Assembly: GCA_963971535.1 (NCBI GenBank)
Contig: OZ020590.1
Location: forward strand, 150,861,488-150,925,487
DNA length: 64,000 bases
Origin: Notolepis coatsorum
Lineage: Eukaryota > Chordata > Actinopteri > Aulopiformes > Paralepididae
Direction of reading: 5' to 3'
Part shown: positions 58,176 through 64,000 of the stretch, one piece after another
Layout of the letters: each line of letters starts with the position of its first letter
Position numbering within the stretch: position 1 is the first letter of the stretch
Notes under the pieces: generated by a model
Told to the model about the DNA's origin: nothing
The model's database searches: none
Seen by the model: only the letters and a program-made list of their open reading frames with translations
Translations under genes and position numbers: made by a program

Positions 58176-58721
58176 GCTGTATATATGGTATATACCTTTG
58201 ATTTGGAAATAATATAGGTTTCAGGCGAGCAACCCGAACGATTTGTGCATATGCATATAACACGTCATATTTCACTATCTAGAAAACGAGACTGGATTAT
58301 TTCGAAACGGGGTGATGTTTAGCGTGGAATAGTGCACAAAGAAAGTATGTAGAAAAAAAAGTTGTCAATGTTGGACTATAAATAGTGTCTGTCAAATTAG
58401 CCATACTATTGTCTCCATAGCTATAATACAGAACACACGATGGGTCTGCAAACATCGCGAAAATGGTCAATAACACTGGCGCCAGGGATTAAAGATGGGA
58501 AAACAGCGTGGCGCTCAATGAGTTAATGTTGCCAAACGAGTTATTTCCTGTTAAATGACGAGCACATCTTTGGTAGGTATGATATTAAAGATGTGCTGTT
58601 GCACTATTGAACGTGGGGGAAACTCATTAAAATAGCTGATTAAATCAACTCGTAGATTAGTCGACAAAGTCCTTGACTATAGACCAGTTTCCCTACCATA
58701 TTTTTCTCCATAATAATTTCT
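58176..58721. other. Non-coding
   Basis: I see no gene or clear repeat other than the end of the piggyBac-like element. Words with gtcgac near 58655 and 56325 flank that element and may be parts of an older split element. Confidence 0.35.
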
Positions 58722-59243
<522 letters not shown>

Positions 59244-59361
59244 GTATCTGATGGGAGTCTGACAGTGCTCTCCATTAGTCGTGAGGACCGTGGGACCTAC
59301 ACCTGTCGAGCCTCCAGCCCCCAGGGGGAGGCTGTCCACACCACGCGCCTGCTGGTGCAAG
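59244..59361 (+). CDS. Immunoglobulin-domain exon, IGSF9 (protein turtle)-like
   Basis: 118 nt bounded by CAG at 59241-59243 and donor GTAGGT at 59362. It opens in phase 0 and ends in phase 1; other frames are closed. It encodes the second half of an I-set Ig domain: SDGSLTVLSISREDRGTYTC, with the DxGxYxC signature giving the F-strand Cys, then RASSPQGEAVHTTRLLVQG. GEAVHTTRLLVQG after the Cys resembles IGSF9/IGSF9B as I remember them. Such proteins are single-pass adhesion molecules at neuronal contacts. The first half of the domain and the next exon are not found in the window, so flanking introns are long. The paralogue (igsf9a, igsf9b or a relative) cannot be decided. Confidence 0.7.
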
Positions 59362-59674
59362 GTAGGTCTCATCACTGTGTGTAACGTAACGCCGCCAAAC
59401 AGCGACCTCTAGGGAGAAGAGCCCCGCATGGCATCACACTTTACACTTTACAATTTCTGTTTTGGTCTGATGTGTGAGTTTAACTTTAGTAACGTATTAT
59501 ACTGTGAATTTCTCAGTCCACACATCAGACCAAAACAAGACACGTATACCAGCGGGGCTCCTGTGCCTATAGAGGGGGCTGTTTGATGGCATTACAGATT
59601 CTACCTTTAACCCATTTCACACATTACCTTTTATCTCTCTCTCTATAGCGCTTCTATCCAAAGCCTTATTAGAG

Positions 59675-60085
59675 GACAGTATAATGTATTAGAGGACAGT
59701 ATAATGTATTAGAGGACAGTATAATGTATTAGAGGACACTATAATTTATTAGACAACAGTATAATGTATTAGAGGACAGTATAATGTATTAGACAACAGT
59801 ATAATGTATTAGAGGACAGTATAATGTATTAGACAACAGTATAATGTATTAGAGGACAGTATAATACACAGTATAATGTATTAGAGGACAGTATAATGTA
59901 TTAGAGGACAGTATAATATACAGTATAATGTATTAGAGGACCGTATAATATACAGTATAATGTATTAGAGGACAGTATAATATACAGTATAATGTATTAG
60001 AGGACAGTATAATATGCAGTATAATGTATTAGAGGACATTATAATATACAGTATAATGTATTAGAGGACAGTATAATCATAATGT
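59675..60085. repeat. 20-bp minisatellite attagaggacagtataatgt
   Basis: Roughly 18 copies. The first half is a simple 20-bp ladder with acaacagt variants; the second half has a 30-bp higher-order unit formed by adding atacagtata. It lies in the presumed intron after the Ig exon. Confidence 0.9.
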
Positions 60086-60182
60086 ATTGAATGGTTCAGT
60101 CAGATGAAAAGCAGAACAACTCACTACAATACATAGACATAAACACATCTCACTCTCAGTGGCTACCAGATAATGAGGCCAT

Positions 60183-60288
<106 letters not shown>

Positions 60289-60319
60289 CCGGGTCCGTTA
60301 TGCTCGTGCTGTTAATGGT

Positions 60320-60342
60320 GGGGGGGGGGGGGGGGGGGGGGG
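60320..60342. repeat. G homopolymer
   Basis: About 23 consecutive G on the plus strand. A GT-rich tract follows at 60452-60533. Confidence 0.9.
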
Positions 60343-60734
60343 CAGATGGAGAGAGGATCAGACCATGCGCTGAGGATCACAGATAACATATGGAGCAACA
60401 CTGGACCGAGCAAGCTGGGAGAGTGTGTGGAAGTGGTTGTGTTTGGGCTTGCGTGTGTGTGTGTGTGCGTGCATGTGTGTGTGTGTGTAAGAGTGCATGT
60501 GTGTGTGTGTGTTTATGTTTGTGTGCGTGTGTCTCTAGACTGTCAAGGTTGCAGCTTCTGTTCCAGTTGTTTGAACTGGAAAATCCTTCATTCGCTAATT
60601 TTAGAGTTTGCCATACAATGACTTGAATTGAAAGCATCAAAGGGGAAAATGGAAAATGTGCCACATCTTTGTATTATGGATCAGTCTGAGAGGTTATTTA
60701 GTCTTTGTATGGATCAGTCTGAGAGGTAATAGTA

Positions 60735-60830
60735 GTGGTGGGGGAAAATATCGATATGTAGTAGTATCGCGATACTTTGCGTGGCGATACTGTATCGATA
60801 CGCCAAGTATCGATATTTAATTAATTATTT
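60735..60830. mobile_element. DNA-transposon end fragment rich in atatcgat
   Basis: gtggtgggggaaaatatcga followed by inverted tatcgcgata / gtatcgatac words, like the ends of fish hAT MITEs. No second end identified. The remaining sequence from 60534 to 61566 shows no gene. Confidence 0.4.
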
Positions 60831-61566
60831 ATTTTTTGTATATATATTTTTTTGTATAAGGAAGTTGCATTGTTCATTTCAATACCTGTAATAGTACAGT
60901 AGTCCACACACATGCATACGTGTGCATTCAGTTAAGTTGGAATATGACTGTAATACAAACAGTTCAGTTTGTCAGGTACATGCAACACAGATTACAGTGT
61001 TGACATCTGTCTGCTTGAGAAAATACCATGTTCTGCAATCAAAATGATTGAAGTGAGATGAACAGACTGAACTTTATTTTATTAGATAAAACATGTTGAC
61101 AAAGTGTTACTTTGCAGTTGAAGCCTCTGGTGATTCCCACCCCTATAATTTAGGCACTGGGGGGACATTACACATGTTCTCCCTGCCATTTGTCCACAGG
61201 GTTTGAAGTCTTCTTCACAAGCCTAAAAAAAGCTGTTCAGAATGATTGCACTTTGTGATGTCACAAGCAATAAATTAAGCTTTAATGAATCAATTAGCTG
61301 TGCTTTTTGGAGTCAGGAACACTGCTCACCTAATGCACGGCACAGTTTGTAAAGGTTGTTCCTTGGGTGTGGGGCAGCCAGGCAGGGAGCGAAATAATTA
61401 ACTTATAATGTGGCGTCGATACAAGAGAAGAGGTGCTGGAAGATGAATGCTGTGATGCTGTCAGATAAGACCAATAACTTACCTGTAGATAGTATCCTAC
61501 ACCTACAGTACTCTAACTTACTAGTTACGCTGCTGGCCAGTATGACTTAACACCTGTACATATTTT

Positions 61567-62365
61567 TACATTTACATTTACATTTAGTCATTTAGCTGAC
61601 GCTTTTATCCAAAGCGACTTACAAGTTCTGTACGACAAGTCATCATGAAGGGCACAACTCTATCAGCTGAGTAACAATGTTCATAAAGTGTTGAGTGCTA
61701 CAGTGTAGGTTAGTTTATTAGGACAAGTGCATGACAGTAAGGTTAGTTAGGGTTATGAATGAATGAATGAATGAATGAATGAATGAATGAATGAATGAAT
61801 GAATGAATGAATGAAAACGGTTATTTTTGGACATGTTATTCTCCATATTTCTCCAAACAACTCACGATATCTTGTTCCGTAGAACCAAACAATCATAGCA
61901 ACAAATTAAAAAAACATTAAAAGAAAAACATTAAAAAAAAGAAAAAAAATGTTATAAACAAAAGGTCAAGAGCAATGTGTTTGGTTAGCAGACATGTACA
62001 AAAAAGGAGTAGAGGGAAGCTAAGCTTATTGATCCCTACCCCCTTACATTTATATTTGTTCTTCCATTAATTTGACTAGATATAACATAATTTAGTGTAT
62101 TACCATATAGAATATACTTTTACTTATATTAAAAGATTACAAGAAAACTTGATTCACTTGACAGCAGTGAATATAGTACAGCACTACATACACAATATAA
62201 TATAACTTTGTTTATCCTCAATACTCATTTCTGTATTTTTCCAATGTGTATTTTTTTAGCTGCTTTTTAAATTGCGCCACATATTTACTCAGTTTGATGT
62301 ATCCGGGTAAATTATTCCACAACTTCACTCCACACACCGATATGCACATGCTTTTCAGGTTAGAT

Positions 62366-62405
<40 letters not shown>

Positions 62406-63035
62406 TAATTTATTTATTTATTATATATATATTTTTTAATTCAGATAATGGTTGAAGAAGTGCGTCTTTAGTCGACGGCGAAAGATTGGACGTGATTCGG
62501 CTGTCCTAACTGGGGTGGGTAGTTCATTCCACCATTGTGGGGCAAGGACTGAGAATAGGCGACTTTCTTTGATGACCCTCCCGGAGCTTGGATAGGAGTA
62601 GGTCTGAGGCGGCCAGAAGATGCAGAGCGTAGGGGTCTTGAGGGTGTGTAGTTAGAGACCATTGACCGAAGGTAGGCGGGAGCGGTTCCCTTTGCCGCAC
62701 GGTATGCCAGGTGGAGGGCCTTGAAGCGGATTCCTGCAGCAATGGGGAGCCAGTGCAGGTCCTTAAGAAGTGGGGTGACATGGGCCGACTTCGGTAGGTT
62801 TGAGATCAGGCGGGCCGCTGCATTCTGAATGAGTTGAAGAGGCTTGGTGGCAGTGGCCGGGAGGCCAGCAAGCAGTGCGTTGCAGTAGTCGAGGCGGGAG
62901 ATGACCGTTGATTGGACGAGGAGTTGGGTGGCTTCTTTTGTCAGGAAGGGGCGGATCCTTCTGACGTTGCTCAGGAGGAATCTGCAGGTTCTGGTTGTCG
63001 CTGCGATGTGATACATATTTGTAACTGAGGGGTAC
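61567..63035 (-). mobile_element. L2-like LINE 3' part, minus strand, split by an insertion
   Basis: Minus-strand ORF 62468-63166 contains RTCRFLLSNVRRIRPFLTKE, LVQSTVISRLDYCNALLAGLP, LIQNAAARLISNLPKSAH and LHWLPIAAGIRFKALHL, a reverse-transcriptase C-terminal region. Here the frame is intact over about 180 codons, so it is younger than the copy at 53893. The 3' UTR and terminal gacgcttttatccaaagcga lie at 61567-61756, separated by an insertion (61757-62440). Confidence 0.8.
61757..62440. mobile_element. Insertion within the L2-like 3' UTR, bounded by (GAAT)n and (ATTT)n
   Basis: The L2 copy at 57904 reads across this point. The insertion starts with about 15 GAAT units (61757-61816) and ends in ATTT units (62366-62420). 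The middle (aaggagtagagggaagctaa, cttattgatccctaccccct) resembles, in reverse, the LINE 3' fragment at 7510-7625. It is probably the 3' end of another LINE on the minus strand. Confidence 0.5.
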
Positions 63036-63040
63036 AATTC

Positions 63041-64000
63041 CCTGACTGTATTACTAGATATGATACTTACTACCACTACCTTTGTACTTAATATTCGGCC
63101 ACCCAGTACACGGCATAAATATATTATCATAAACACTCTCACGTAGATGAAACGGATCCAACACAAATGTACGAAGTCGAAGTATGCGTTTATTACTACA
63201 CAGCAATGGTGTGTAGAGCAAGCACGTAATCACTTAATTACATTTATGAATTGAAATAGTATGCACTTTTATGGCAAAGAGTATTCGTCGGTATATCAAT
63301 AGAGAATGTCCAATCTCTGATGGCGCAGGTGGTAAATATACGACCTGGAATAGTTAAGGAATAACAGCGATGATACTTTAATGATTATAAGACTGGATAC
63401 ACTAAGGGGGTTAATCCGGTCGCTTGTAAGCCGACAGGAGTAGGAGGGGGGGGGGGGGGTAGAATCCGGCTGCCTCGTCCGGCCAAGGGTATCCCAGGTG
63501 AACCCACTGTAGTGCCGTTCAATGCGCCGGCGATCCTTGGACCACAGATGAAAGCAGGTGGACTCTTTGTGGGCCGGCTCTCTCCGGTCCACGGGGGAGA
63601 GACGTGAAGCGACCTCGTCTTGCAGAGCGTCTCCTCACCTTGCGTCCTCTCCAGGGGGGGGGGGTTCCAACACACGGCAGTGTCGGGGGTCTTTATCCAT
63701 GGAATAATCAAAGTATACAAAGCATAATCCGTGCCTGGGAAGGCGGGCTGTCGTCGGTAGAATAATCCGGTATACAGGTCCACTCGCTCGTCGGCTCTGG
63801 GGCTCCTCGGGTGCAGCTTCACATGGGGTCAACCACCCTGGGTAAGCAGCCAGCTCTCTGCCCGAAACGATGGGGTACTGACTACGGTAGTATTCTCACC
63901 GCACGAAGCACTATATATTAACAGACTATTATTAGCTTAATAGACTACGTCCAACTCGACGATATAGTGCCTAATATGACTATTCAAATATTAATATACA
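63041..64000. other. Unclassified, possibly an LTR-element end
   Basis: Sequence unlike its neighbours, adjoining the broken 5' edge of the L2-like copy. On the minus strand AATAAACGCATAC near 63190 could be an LTR poly(A) signal. Two G-runs (about 63447-63459 and 63654-63664) are present. I could not define LTR borders or a coding domain; the element runs off the window. Confidence 0.3.

Larger units (their letters stand above)
56354..58526. mobile_element. piggyBac-like non-autonomous element (composite)
   Basis: TTAA at 56354-56357 and 58523-58526. Inside these the ends read CTCTTTCTGTGCCA (left) and CTCATTGAGCGCCA (right, reverse complement), partly matching and like piggyBac-type ends. 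A second gagcgccaaaaac lies near 56407. Nested inside are a SINE, an L2-like tail, a minisatellite and a C-run. No transposase seen. Confidence 0.5.

Noticed and set aside
62468-63166. Host gene encoding a 232-residue protein
   Set aside because: It is the reverse-transcriptase C-terminal part of an L2-like LINE, with its 3' UTR at 61567-61756.

Overview
The window is nuclear DNA of a vertebrate, almost certainly a teleost fish. It has GT-AG introns, many CA/CT/G-run microsatellites, hAT and piggyBac-like DNA transposons, L2-like and other LINE fragments, a tRNA-type SINE, and one exon of an IGSF9-like immunoglobulin protein. I cannot name the species. No prokaryotic feature is present.

Positions 1-53,000 hold a tandem array of six paralogous genes, all on the minus strand, called A to F here in order of coordinate. 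Each has three coding exons. Exon 1 (26 or 29 nt) and exon 2 (47 or 56 nt) together encode a split signal peptide. Exon 3 is one giant repetitive exon of up to 6.8 kb. It encodes a serine-rich head, then a very long Gln/Pro/Ser/Tyr/Lys repeat array with a 16-residue core (PSYNKQPSSQQQQPAQ) and 10-residue derivatives, then a Gly/Pro tail. C (1,817 aa) and E (2,044 aa) are intact. B (2,298 aa) is open but loses its tail to a stop codon. D carries one Gln-to-stop change. F carries a Gln-to-stop change and a 2-bp deletion. A is frameshifted and runs off the window. I recognise no family. The proteins look like secreted structural, adhesive or envelope material that could be cross-linked through Gln, Lys and Tyr. 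That role is inference from composition.

The array records its own history. A and F share one 5' end (MQTLGLVLR start, TATA box). B-E share another (MAKAVGFVLR start, a hAT MITE in intron 1, no TATA). C-F share one tail type and B has another. The mixed ends imply unequal exchange inside exon 3. All six promoters keep a divergent pair of CCAAT boxes with an identical 36-bp span. Gene B is flanked by large insertions: an ORF1-only LINE (itself split by a hAT element) just upstream of its promoter, and a 3.2-kb hAT element full of a 12-bp minisatellite in its 3' UTR.

Positions 53,000-64,000 are repeat-dense: L2-like LINE copies in both orientations, a piggyBac-like element carrying a SINE and a 36-bp minisatellite, long CT tracts, a 20-bp minisatellite and (CA)n. 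They include one plus-strand immunoglobulin exon (59244-59361), so this end probably lies in introns of an igsf9-like gene running left to right. The last 960 bp are unclassified.
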